Program-made: the position numbers and the translations under genes | Notes under the pieces: model-generated | Database searches by the model: none | Told to the model about the DNA's origin: nothing | The model's input: the letters and a program-made list of their open reading frames with translations, nothing else | Shown here: piece by piece, positions 56,604 to 64,000 of the stretch | How positions within the stretch are numbered: the stretch's first letter is position 1 | Layout: each line of letters opens with the position of its first letter | Origin: Sandaracinus amylolyticus | Lineage (GTDB): Bacteria > Myxococcota_A > Polyangia > Polyangiales > Sandaracinaceae | Reading direction: 5' to 3' | Length of the DNA stretch: 64,000 nucleotides | NCBI RefSeq assembly: GCF_021631985.1 | Contig: NZ_CP070225.1 | Coordinates: 6,386,001-6,450,000, forward strand

Positions 56604-57584
56604 GTGACGACTCGCATCCTCACGCTCCGCACGACCGACTCCGCGCCGGTCGACGCCACGATCGACGAGCTGCCCGCGCTGCTCGCGGACCCGACGACGC
56701 TCGTGTGGGTCGACATGCTCGACTGCGGCGACAAGGACCGCCGCATCCTCGAGGACATCTTCAAGTTCCACCCGATGGTCGTCGAGGACATGCTCGCCGA
56801 CGCACCGACCCCGAAGCTCGAGCGCTTCGACGGATACCTCTACATCGTCTTCCACGCGCTCCTGCCCGGTTGGGAGAAGTCGCAGGAGCTGCCGATCGGC
56901 GATCTCGACGTGATGCTCGGGAGGAACTTCCTCCTGACGAGCCACAGCAAGATGATCGCGTCGGTCGAGAACGCGTGGACGCAGGTCCGCAAGAAGCCCG
57001 AGCTGATGCGCAAGGGCATGGCGTACGTCGCGTACCTGATCGCCGACGTGCTGAGCGAGCGATATCTGCCGCTGATGGAGAAGCTCGATCACGAGATCGA
57101 CGCGCTCGAGACGTCGATCATGAAGGACCCGGGGCCGCATCTGCTGCAGCAGATCATGGACCTGAAGCACAAGCTGCAGCGGCTGCGCCGCGTCGGGCTC
57201 CACCAGCGCGAGGTGCTCAATCGCCTGTCGCGCGGCGATCGCGAGATGGAGATCATCCCCGAGGAAGTGCGGCCCTTCTTCCGCGACGCCTACGACAACT
57301 TCGTCCGCGTGGTGGACCTCAACGACAGCTTCCGCGACATCGTGAGCGCGTCGATGGAGGTCTATCTGAGCATGCAGGGGCACAAGCTGAACGAGATCAT
57401 GAAGGTGCTGACCTTGATCTCGACGATCATGCTGCCCCTGACGTTCATCGCCGGCGTGTACGGGATGAACTTCGAGAACATGCCGGAGCTGCACATGCGC
57501 TGGGGGTATTACGGCGCTTGGGCTGCGATGATGGCGACGGCCGTGGGGTTCTTCACGTACTTCAAGAGGAAGAAGTGGCTGTGA
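56604..57584 (+). CDS. corA: CorA-type divalent cation transporter
   Basis: 326 residues. A long N-terminal cytoplasmic domain precedes two membrane helices; the pore motif YGMN (about 287-290) and the loop ENMPEL are canonical. IMLPLTFIAGVYGMNFENMPE is the family signature. GTG start, 59 bp after the porin gene. It transports Mg2+ (or Co2+/Ni2+). Confidence 0.95.
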   Translation: MTTRILTLRTTDSAPVDATIDELPALLADPTTLVWVDMLDCGDKDRRILEDIFKFHPMVVEDMLADAPTPKLERFDGYLYIVFHALLPGWEKSQELPIGDLDVMLGRNFLLTSHSKMIASVENAWTQVRKKPELMRKGMAYVAYLIADVLSERYLPLMEKLDHEIDALETSIMKDPGPHLLQQIMDLKHKLQRLRRVGLHQREVLNRLSRGDREMEIIPEEVRPFFRDAYDNFVRVVDLNDSFRDIVSASMEVYLSMQGHKLNEIMKVLTLISTIMLPLTFIAGVYGMNFENMPELHMRWGYYGAWAAMMATAVGFFTYFKRKKWL

Positions 57585-57593
57585 TGATCGGGT

Positions 57594-57777
57594 GAGGCTT
57601 CGGCGAGGGGGCGTGGGGTGGGGCTCCGGCGCCCTGGTACTCGCGGCTGCTGCTCGGGACTCGGCTCTGCTCGCTCGCACGTCAGTCTCGCGGGACGTAT
57701 CGCGCAGACGATTCGCCTACCTGGACGTGCGCTGATAGCCGGTTCGGCTATCGAGCGGCCCTGGGTAGACGAATCGG
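57594..57777. repeat. Post-corA GC-rich repeat and hairpin
   Basis: Between converging corA and pyrD. GAGGCTTCGGCGAGGGG (57594-57610) and the following G-rich run match 61303-61335. GATAGCCGGTTCGGCTATC (57734-57752) is a perfect hairpin with a 7-bp stem and 5-nt loop; CGGCTATC recurs at 57775. No U-tract is present, so a simple terminator is not certain. Confidence 0.5.
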
Positions 57778-58896
57778 CTATCGCGGGTGAACGGCGGTCC
57801 CGGAGACGTCGGCGCCGATCGCGTCTTGCACTCTCGTGAAGCCGTCGCGCTTCGCGAGGGTGGTGAGGTCGCGCGCGATGCGGCTCGGGAGGGTGGGGCC
57901 GCCGTAGATGAAGCCGGTGTAGAGCTGGACCAGCGTCGCGCCGGCGCGGATGCGCTGCCATGCCTGCTCTGCGGTCTCGATGCCGCCGACCGAGATGAGG
58001 ACCAGGCGGTCGCCGACCCGGGCGCGAAGACGACGGAGCACGGCGAGCGAGCGATCGTGGAGCGGGGCGCCGCTGAGGCCGCCGGCGCCGATCTGCTTCA
58101 CGACCTCGTCGGGGGTGCGGAGGCCGTCGCGGCGGATCGTGGTGTTCGTCGCGACGATGCCTGCGAGGCCCAGCTCGATCGCGAGATCGGCGACTGCGTC
58201 GACGTCGTCGTCGGACAGATCGGGGGCGATCTTCACGAGCAGCGCGGGGCGGCGCTCGGTGCAGGTGCGCTCGATCGTGCGCTGCACCGCGGCGAGCAGC
58301 GGGCGCAGCTTCTCGACGGCCTGGAGATCACGCAGGCCCGGCGTGTTCGGCGAGCTGACGTTGACGACGACGTAGTCGGCGAGCGGGGCGAGGCGCGCGG
58401 TGGACGCTTCGTAGTCGGCGATCGCGGCGTCCTCGGTGACGATCTTCGTCTTGCCGACGTTCACGCCCACGATGCCGCGCGTGCGATCGCGCTTCGCGAG
58501 GCGGCGCTGTGCGTCCTCGGCGCCGCGGTTGTTGAACCCGAGGCGGTTGATCAGGCCGCGATCCGCGGAGAGCCGGAACATGCGGGGCTTGGGGTTGCCC
58601 GGCTGGGCCTGCGCCGTGACCGTGCCGATCTCGACGAACCCGAAGCCGATCGCGAGCAGCGCGTCGTGACCTTCCGCGTTCTTGTCGAAGCCGGCGGCGA
58701 GCCCCACCGGCGCGTCGAACGTCAGGCCGAGCGCGTCGACGCGCAGCGCGGGATCGCGCGGGCGGAAGAGCGCGCGCAGCAGCGCGGTGACGCCCGGGAT
58801 CGCACACGCGAGTCGCAGCGCGCCGAACGCGAGGTGATGCGCGGTCTCGGCGGGCAGGAGGAAGAGGAGCGGCCTCAAGAACCAGCGGTAGAGCAT
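57778..58896 (-). CDS. pyrD: Dihydroorotate dehydrogenase, class 2
   Basis: 372 residues, membrane-associated quinone-dependent enzyme of pyrimidine synthesis. N-terminal helix [23 protein letters not shown] is the class-2 membrane and quinone segment. FMN and orotate motifs: [32 protein letters not shown] (catalytic Ser) and VATNTTI. The C-terminus GGPTLPSRI is typical. Confidence 0.95.
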   Translation of the reverse strand: MLYRWFLRPLLFLLPAETAHHLAFGALRLACAIPGVTALLRALFRPRDPALRVDALGLTFDAPVGLAAGFDKNAEGHDALLAIGFGFVEIGTVTAQAQPGNPKPRMFRLSADRGLINRLGFNNRGAEDAQRRLAKRDRTRGIVGVNVGKTKIVTEDAAIADYEASTARLAPLADYVVVNVSSPNTPGLRDLQAVEKLRPLLAAVQRTIERTCTERRPALLVKIAPDLSDDDVDAVADLAIELGLAGIVATNTTIRRDGLRTPDEVVKQIGAGGLSGAPLHDRSLAVLRRLRARVGDRLVLISVGGIETAEQAWQRIRAGATLVQLYTGFIYGGPTLPSRIARDLTTLAKRDGFTRVQDAIGADVSGTAVHPR

Positions 58897-58952
58897 CGGC
58901 GGCGCCGAAGATGGATCGAGCGCGGCGCGCCGTCGAAGTACGCTCGGCCGCG

Positions 58953-59588
58953 ATGGTCCTCGGTGTCCGGGCGCACGTGCGCGCAGTGCTGATCCTCTTC
59001 GTGCTCGTGGGGAGCTGCATCGAGGGGCTGCCGGTGCCGCGCGTCGCCCCCGCGCACCTCTCGCGACCGGTGGGCCGCCGCGAGCTCGAGCGATGGACGC
59101 GCATCCTGCGCGGCGCGGGGGTCGACATCGACGAGCCGACGCTGCGCAGGCACGTGATCGACGTCAGCAGCGAGCTGACGGTGATGCACGATCGTGCGCG
59201 CGAGCCGCTGCGGCGCTGGTTCGAGCTCACGCACACGACGCAGCGCTGGTCGCTCTTCCCGGTCGCCGATCCCGATCCCTACTGGATGCACGTGGAGGCG
59301 CGCAGCGGCGGCGAGTGGACGCTGCTCTATCGCCCGAACGATCCCGATCACGCGTTCCTCTCGAGCACGCTCGAGTACCGGCGGGTGCGCGCGGTGTGGA
59401 ACCCCGGCAGCGGCGGGACGCGCGCCGATCATCCGCGCTTCGTCGACTGGATCGCACGCGAGATCTTCGCGCGGCGCGAGGACGTCGACGCCGTGCGCGT
59501 GCGCTACCTGCGCCACCACGTGAGCCTGCCCGGCGAGCCGCGCGACCCCGAGACGCACTGGATGTTCGAGGAGGTGCGGGAGCGATGA
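58953..59588 (+). CDS. Lipoprotein paired with an HTTM protein
   Basis: 211 residues from the ATG at 58953 (an earlier in-frame ATG at 58911 has no better ribosome site). Signal peptide ending VLVGSC suggests lipidation. The body is mainly helical-beta with conserved-looking [19 protein letters not shown] and [11 protein letters not shown]. No family recognised. The stop overlaps the HTTM start (ATGA), so they are co-translated and probably act together. Confidence 0.65.
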   Translation: MVLGVRAHVRAVLILFVLVGSCIEGLPVPRVAPAHLSRPVGRRELERWTRILRGAGVDIDEPTLRRHVIDVSSELTVMHDRAREPLRRWFELTHTTQRWSLFPVADPDPYWMHVEARSGGEWTLLYRPNDPDHAFLSSTLEYRRVRAVWNPGSGGTRADHPRFVDWIAREIFARREDVDAVRVRYLRHHVSLPGEPRDPETHWMFEEVRER

Positions 59589-60583
59589 GCCGGCTTCGCT
59601 CGCGATGGCGCGCGTGGGTCACGCTCTGCGCCGAAGAGGAGCGCGCGACGGTGCTCGCCGTCGTGCGCATCGGCGTCGCGTCGGTGCTGCTCGTCGATCT
59701 GCTGATCGCGGCGCGGCTCGAGCTCGTCGAGGTGCTGTGGGGCCCCTCGAGCGCCGGGGGCTTCGGCGCGATGGACACGCTCGAGCCCTCGCCGGTGCTC
59801 GCGTTCCGGTGGCTCGGCGCGAGCCTCGGGACGACGCGCCTCGTGTACGGCGTCGCGGTCGCGAGCGCGCTCTCGATGGTGCTCGGAACCTTCAGTCGCA
59901 CCAGCACGCTGGTCCTCGCGATCGCGCTCTCGCAGCTCGCTGCGATCCTCCCCCAGGCCGATCGCGGGATCGACGCGGTGCTGCGCAACGCGCTCTTCGT
60001 CCTCGCGTGCAGCGGGTGCGGGCGTGCGCTCTCGATCGATGCGTGGCGCGAGCACGGACGATGGCTGCCCGACGTGCGTGTGCCCGCGTGGCCGCGGCGG
60101 CTGATCGTGGTGCAGCTCTTGTGGATGTACTTCAGCGCGGGGCTGCACAAGTCGCAGCTCACGTGGTGGCCACCGGGCGACTTCGCGGCGCTCTACGTGG
60201 TGCTGCTCGATCCGCACTTCGCGTCGTACGACTTCTCGTCGTGGCTCGCGCACGTCTATCGGCTGACGCAGCTCGGCACCGTGGCGACGATGGCGTTCGA
60301 GATCGGCGCGCCGCTGATGGGGCTCGCGCTCTGGTATCGGCGCACTGCGCATCGCGGCGGGCGGATGCGCGCGGCGTTCGCGTTCCTGCGGGTGCGCGAG
60401 GTGTGGCTCGCCGTCGGCATCGGCTTCCACGTCGCGCTGATCTTCACGCTGCGGCTCGGGATCTTCCCTTGGGGGATGCTCGCGCTCTATCCCGCGTTCC
60501 TCACGCCGAGCGAGCTCGATGCGCTCGTGGCACGCGTGAGAGCGGGGATGCGGCGCGGGGCGCGGCCGATCCGCGCGTGCTAG
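59585..60583 (+). CDS. HTTM-domain (vitamin K-dependent carboxylase-like) membrane protein
   Basis: 332 residues. Several hydrophobic helices surround the conserved RRLIVVQLLWMYFSAGLHKSQLTWWPPGDF segment (F-S-A-G-x-x-K), the hallmark of HTTM domains. Bacterial members lack proof of carboxylase activity. GGAGG lies upstream of the ATG and it is coupled to the lipoprotein before it. Confidence 0.8.
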   Translation: MSRLRSRWRAWVTLCAEEERATVLAVVRIGVASVLLVDLLIAARLELVEVLWGPSSAGGFGAMDTLEPSPVLAFRWLGASLGTTRLVYGVAVASALSMVLGTFSRTSTLVLAIALSQLAAILPQADRGIDAVLRNALFVLACSGCGRALSIDAWREHGRWLPDVRVPAWPRRLIVVQLLWMYFSAGLHKSQLTWWPPGDFAALYVVLLDPHFASYDFSSWLAHVYRLTQLGTVATMAFEIGAPLMGLALWYRRTAHRGGRMRAAFAFLRVREVWLAVGIGFHVALIFTLRLGIFPWGMLALYPAFLTPSELDALVARVRAGMRRGARPIRAC

Positions 60584-60593
60584 TACGGGGGCC

Positions 60594-61280
60594 GTGCACA
60601 GCGGGAGTCCAGGGGTGAGGGCGCTGACACAAGAGGAGCGAAGGCTCCGCCTCGTGCTCGAGGCGCTCGAAGTGCTCGCGGACGACGGCGAGGCACGCGA
60701 GATCGTCGCCGATGCGCTCTCGATGGCGGGGCGCACCGCGGTGCCATCGATCGCCGACGGAATGCGATCGTTCCTGTCGGTGCACATGCTCGACGCGGTC
60801 GAGGCGCGGCTCGGCGCGGACGCGGCGGATCGTTTCGACGAGTCGATCGATCTGGTGCTGCGCGCAGCAGCGGTGGAGCACGAGAGCGCGCCTGCGCCGC
60901 GACGCGGCGGGCACGGGCGCTTGGTGCTCGTGGCGTCGTCGGAGCCGGAGCGCGTGGCGCAGATCGCGCGGGCGCTCTCGAAGCACGCGGACGTCGAGGC
61001 GATCCCCGAGCCGAGCTCGCTGCCGGCGATGGTGTGGGCCGATCTCGCGTCGGCGATCGTGATCGACTGGGCCCGTTGTCCGCTCGACACCGATGCGATC
61101 GACGAGCTCGCGGCCGGGATGAAGACCGGTGGGCGGCTGGTGCTCTGGGGCGCGCCGCGCGAGGTGGAGGCGCGGTTCCTCGAGATCGGGCGGGCGACTT
61201 GGCTGAGCGTGGCGCGGACCGCTGGCGCTGGGCACGTCGCTGGGATCGTGCTCGCGCTGTTGTCGGACGAGACTCGCTAG
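60594..61280 (+). CDS. Hypothetical protein with receiver-like half
   Basis: 228 residues from GTG 60594. The first 95 residues are helical; residues ~107-225 read GRLVLVASSEPERVAQIARALSKHADVEAIPEPSSLP with IVIDWARCPLD, similar in pattern to a degenerate response-regulator receiver domain, without a clear phospho-acceptor Asp. No DNA-binding part. Only 10 bp follow the HTTM gene, so it may belong to that transcript. Confidence 0.55.
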   Translation: MHSGSPGVRALTQEERRLRLVLEALEVLADDGEAREIVADALSMAGRTAVPSIADGMRSFLSVHMLDAVEARLGADAADRFDESIDLVLRAAAVEHESAPAPRRGGHGRLVLVASSEPERVAQIARALSKHADVEAIPEPSSLPAMVWADLASAIVIDWARCPLDTDAIDELAAGMKTGGRLVLWGAPREVEARFLEIGRATWLSVARTAGAGHVAGIVLALLSDETR

Positions 61281-61850
61281 CTCGGGAATCTCCGCGCGGG
61301 GAGAGGCTTCGGTGAGGGGCGCGGGGCGGGGTCTCGTGCTCGGACAGTCCTCGCGATTGCGTCCTGCTGCAGGCCCGGAGACTGCGTAGGCGGTTCTCGC
61401 GGCCGACGCGCTTCGCGCTGTCGGTCGCTCGCATTCGGGGCTCTTCCGGAGACTGGATGGCGCTGCGGAACTGCGCGCGAGACCCCGCCCCGCGCCCCGC
61501 TGGTAAGGCTTCGGCCACGCGGGGTGGAGAGCGGCGGTCGGTGTGTTGGGCTGGGGGACGCGTGACGCGCGAGGGCGCTTCGCGACCTCGCTCGTCACGC
61601 GAACCGGCTCGCCCTTCGGGCATCGCGGCCGAATTGAACGCGCTCGCGCTTCGCGCATCGCCTGGATTTTGCGTCTGGCTCGCGCCCGGCTGATCGCGCT
61701 CCGGCTGAGTGGCGACGACGGGGCGAGCAGCGGTCGGTGTTGCGAGTCCACGGCGTGGACTCGGAAGTCCACGGCGTGGACTCCGTCAGCGCGGGGCCGA
61801 TGCGTTGGGCGCATCGGTGCGCGGCGGGGCATACGTCGCGCGCATCGGCG
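61281..61850. repeat. 570-bp intergenic region with inverted repeats
   Basis: No supported gene. GGGGCGCGGGGCGGGGTCTC (61316-61335) is matched by its exact reverse complement at 61481-61500, 145 bp away. AGGCTTCGG recurs in direct orientation at 61304 and about 61506. Two copies of AGTCCACGGCGTGGACT lie at 61745-61761 and 61766-61782, 21 bp apart; the first extends to the 19-bp palindrome GAGTCCACGGCGTGGACTC. The region separates converging genes. Confidence 0.7.
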
Positions 61851-62765
61851 CTAGCGCGCTCGGGTCGTGAGCCAGCGGTCGATCTCCGTCGCGATCGGGG
61901 TTGCGAAGCGATCCGCGCGCTCGGGGAGCACGTGCATCTCGTCGAACGGGGTGTAGCGCTCGACCAATAGGTCGCGGCGGATCTCGAGGCAGAGCACCTG
62001 GCCGCGGTGGCGCGTCGCGTAGCGGTGGGCCTGGGTGCTCGGGTGCATCGTGTACGCGCCGCCTTCGACGGCCTCGTGGCCCAGCGCGCGGTACGCGGTG
62101 ATCAGCGACTCGGGCATGCCCTCGGGCGCGAGGAGCTCGCCCTCTGCCGTGCGTGTGATCAGATCGATCTCGGGGCGCACCGGCCAGCGCGACCACGCGT
62201 CGGGCTCGTGCGCGGCGCGCAGCGCGTGGACGATCTCGTCGTCGATCTTCGCGATGCCCATCGTGCGCGGGCCGTAGGTGTGCGGAGTGAGCGCGAAGCC
62301 GCCCGCGCCGCAGACGTGCTCGTACGCGCGATCGATCAGCGCGACGTACGCGCGGTGCAGCGAGAGCAGGAGCGCGACGTCGTCCGCATCGAGCACGTAG
62401 GGCGCGACGCCCGCCGTCATGCCCGCCGACTCGGCCGCGTCCTCGAGACGGTTCGCGTCGACGAACGTGCGCGGGATCAGACACCGCACGAGCAGCGCCG
62501 ATCGATCCGGGCGCGCCGCGATCACGCGCTCGGCGACGCGACGCCCGTAGTCCCACGCGCCGACGTCGGTGTTGACGTGGAAGAACACGTGGAGGTCCTC
62601 GGGCAGCGCGCCTCGCATGCGCGTGCGGAGCGCGTCGTAGTGCGCGCGGCGATCGGCGCCGTGGGGCACCTCGACGAGCAACGCGGGAGCCGCGTGGCGA
62701 TCGGCGCGTGGACCGTCGAGACGCTCGACGTGCGCGACGCCCTCCAGAGGAACGAACTGCGTCAT
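61851..62765 (-). CDS. N-formylglutamate amidohydrolase family protein
   Basis: 304 residues from the ATG at 62765. Typical metal-peptidase-like family features: LLVEVPHGAD, RCLIPRTFVDANRLEDA (N-R in the middle), ALTPHTYGPRTM and CLEIRRDLL near the end. The known reaction is release of formate from N-formylglutamate in histidine breakdown, but no hut genes are nearby, so the natural substrate is uncertain. Two palindromes lie just upstream. Confidence 0.85.
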   Translation of the reverse strand: MTQFVPLEGVAHVERLDGPRADRHAAPALLVEVPHGADRRAHYDALRTRMRGALPEDLHVFFHVNTDVGAWDYGRRVAERVIAARPDRSALLVRCLIPRTFVDANRLEDAAESAGMTAGVAPYVLDADDVALLLSLHRAYVALIDRAYEHVCGAGGFALTPHTYGPRTMGIAKIDDEIVHALRAAHEPDAWSRWPVRPEIDLITRTAEGELLAPEGMPESLITAYRALGHEAVEGGAYTMHPSTQAHRYATRHRGQVLCLEIRRDLLVERYTPFDEMHVLPERADRFATPIATEIDRWLTTRAR

Positions 62766-62778
62766 CGCGCTGGAGACT

Positions 62779-62814
62779 GCCACATGTGGCGGCGCGCCCA
62801 CCGCCACACGTGGC
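62779..62814. promoter_or_regulatory. Paired GCCACAYGTGGC palindromes
   Basis: GCCACATGTGGC (62779-62790, perfect) and GCCACACGTGGC (62803-62814, one central mismatch) start 24 bp apart. They lie 13-49 bp upstream of the amidohydrolase start (minus strand), an ideal place for an operator. No regulator gene is adjacent. Confidence 0.55.
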
Positions 62815-62822
62815 GAGCTCGA

Positions 62823-63311
62823 TCACTCGCAGGTGTCGTCCACCTCGTTCTCGATCGGTGCGAGGGTCCGCAGGTACTCGGCGATGTCGCAGGCCTGTGC
62901 CTCGGTCATCCCGGTGGCGCGATACCGGATCATGATCGAGCAGAGCACGTCGCCGTCGGGCGTGACGCCGTCGAGCGTCGCCTTCGCGATGTCGCCGGTC
63001 GTCCACTCGGCGAGCCCGGTGTCGTCGGGCGTGAGGTTCGATGCCGCGAACCCCGTGCCCCCACGCTGTCCCGCGAAGTCCGCGTTGTGGCAGGACGCGA
63101 TCCCGCACGTGCTCATCGCGGGCGCCTGCCCCGTCTCGGCGCTCGCGCCGGTGCAGTCGATCGCCGCGACCGCCGCGTCGGTGCCCGCTCCGCCGTCCTG
63201 CTGCTGCCCGTCGCCTCCCCCGTCGTCGCCACCACACGCGATCGCGACGACGCCGATCGTGATGCAGCAGAGCGCGATGGCGCAGCGCCTCGTCGATTCG
63301 TTCCGAGTCAT
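62823..63311 (-). CDS. Cytochrome-c-like lipoprotein
   Basis: 162 residues from an ATG with AGGAGG upstream. Lipobox VVAIAC (about 26) and a Gly/Asp/Gln linker. The possible haem site is CGIASCH (about 68-74), i.e. C-x4-C-H rather than C-x2-C-H; a distal Met could be in IMIRYRATGMTEAQACDIAEYLRTL, a classic cytochrome c C-terminal helix. If it binds haem it would be a periplasmic electron carrier. Confidence 0.65.
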   Translation of the reverse strand: MTRNESTRRCAIALCCITIGVVAIACGGDDGGGDGQQQDGGAGTDAAVAAIDCTGASAETGQAPAMSTCGIASCHNADFAGQRGGTGFAASNLTPDDTGLAEWTTGDIAKATLDGVTPDGDVLCSIMIRYRATGMTEAQACDIAEYLRTLAPIENEVDDTCE

Positions 63312-63454
63312 GGTCCTCCTCTCGTGAGCAGGCCGCGTCGGTGCACGAACCGTGACTCCGGAGGTCTCTCGAAATCGGCTCGCCCGCAGGTCCCTACCGT
63401 CCGCGCGCTGCGCCCTCCCGTCCGGGTCCTGCGGGACGAGCACTCCCGCAAGGA

Positions 63455-64000
63455 TCAGCGCACGTCGTGATCCTCGGGGCGATCGACGTCGCGGAGCTGC
63501 GGGAAGAGGAACGCCCAGATCGCCGTGACGAGCAGCGTGCCGACGCCGCCGATCACGACCGCGGGCACGGTGCCGAGCCACGCCGCGGTCACGCCGCTCT
63601 CGAGCTCGCCGAGCTCGTTCGAGGCGCCGATGAACACCATGTTCACCGCCGCGACGCGGCCGCGCATCTCGGGTGGCGTGGTGATCTGCACGACGGTCTG
63701 GCGGATCACCACGCTGACCATGTCGGCGCCGCCGAGCACCGCGAGCGCGACCAGCGAGAGCGGGAAGCTGCGCGACACCCCGAACACGATCGTCGCGATG
63801 CCGAAGAGCCCGACGCACGCGAACATCGTGAGCCCCGCGCGCCGGCGCAGCGGACGGAACGCGAGCACCAGCGCGACCACGCCCGCGCCGATCGCCGGCG
63901 CCGCGCGCAGGAAGCCGAAGCCGCGCTCGTCGACGTGCAGGATGTCGCGCGCGTAGATCGGCATCAGCGCGACCGCGCCGCCCAACAGCACCGCGAAGAG
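63455..64000 (-). CDS. MFS transporter, 3' part (truncated by window edge)
   Basis: The last about 180 residues of a major facilitator protein; the frame stays open to the window end. Helices include LGGAVALMPIYARDIL, VALVLAFRPLRRRAG, FACVGLFGIATIVFGVSRSF and a GGADMVSVVIRQTVVQITTPPEMRGRVAAVN loop typical of the EntS/MFS_3 exporter branch. Only the C-terminal half is visible. The 143-bp gap before the cytochrome-like gene shows nothing notable. Confidence 0.85.
   Translation of the reverse strand, partial: LFAVLLGGAVALMPIYARDILHVDERGFGFLRAAPAIGAGVVALVLAFRPLRRRAGLTMFACVGLFGIATIVFGVSRSFPLSLVALAVLGGADMVSVVIRQTVVQITTPPEMRGRVAAVNMVFIGASNELGELESGVTAAWLGTVPAVVIGGVGTLLVTAIWAFLFPQLRDVDRPEDHDVR

Noticed and set aside
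57734-57752. Rho-independent terminator
   Set aside because: The hairpin is perfect but no T-run follows on either strand; kept only as a repeat/hairpin.

Overview
The window is very GC-rich, densely coded, single-chromosome-type DNA. It carries many secreted lipoproteins with Asp/Gly/Ala-rich linkers, a eukaryotic-like Ser/Thr kinase fused to sensory domains, a sigma-54 response regulator and a complete type II secretion locus. This combination points to Myxococcota, most likely a Sandaracinus-like member of the Polyangiales. That assignment is inference from style and gene content; no rRNA or marker gene is present. I see no tRNA, rRNA, CRISPR array, phage or insertion sequence.

Left part (1-15.3 kb). 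A GH43-like glycosidase lipoprotein lies beside a Tat-exported phosphoesterase. A tightly overlapping minus-strand operon follows: transaldolase, small outer-membrane-type protein, Nudix hydrolase, divergent NAD kinase. Divergent from it is a protein kinase fused through one membrane helix to TonB-C-like, PstS-like and OmpA-like domains. Next come a tandem START-like protein, a Gln-rich exported protein, thyA-folA (both minus), a zinc-ribbon/PH membrane protein and a lipoprotein. A 0.5-kb non-coding stretch holds hairpin-forming repeats.

Centre (15.3-33.4 kb). An Hsp70 gene lies next to a minus-strand type II secretion operon in the order gspC-D-E-F-(GspG-like)-G-H-I-J-K-L-M-N plus one coupled polytopic membrane protein. 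The prepilin peptidase (GspO) is not in the window. Most start codons overlap the preceding stop. The locus would export enzymes such as the GH43-like protein or the phosphoesterase, but that link is inference.

Right of centre (33.5-50.6 kb). This part holds a beta-propeller-like lipoprotein, an NtrC-type regulator divergent from a TerB-like gene, and a PhyH dioxygenase. A PA0069-type radical SAM protein, a tandem SagB-type nitroreductase, and an orphan protein joining a cysteine domain to a GspC-like PDZ domain follow. The rest is a GMC oxidoreductase with its small partner, several lipoproteins, a TonB-dependent receptor and mutM.

Right end (50.6-64 kb). A nitrate/sulfonate-type ABC importer (Tat-exported binding protein, permease, two ATPases) is followed by a porin of the alginate-export type and preceded by two perfect palindromes. 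Then come corA, pyrD (class 2), a lipoprotein/HTTM pair, a hypothetical protein, an N-formylglutamate amidohydrolase with paired palindromes at its start, a cytochrome-c-like lipoprotein and the 3' part of an MFS exporter running off the window. Several intergenic regions here carry inverted and dispersed repeats.
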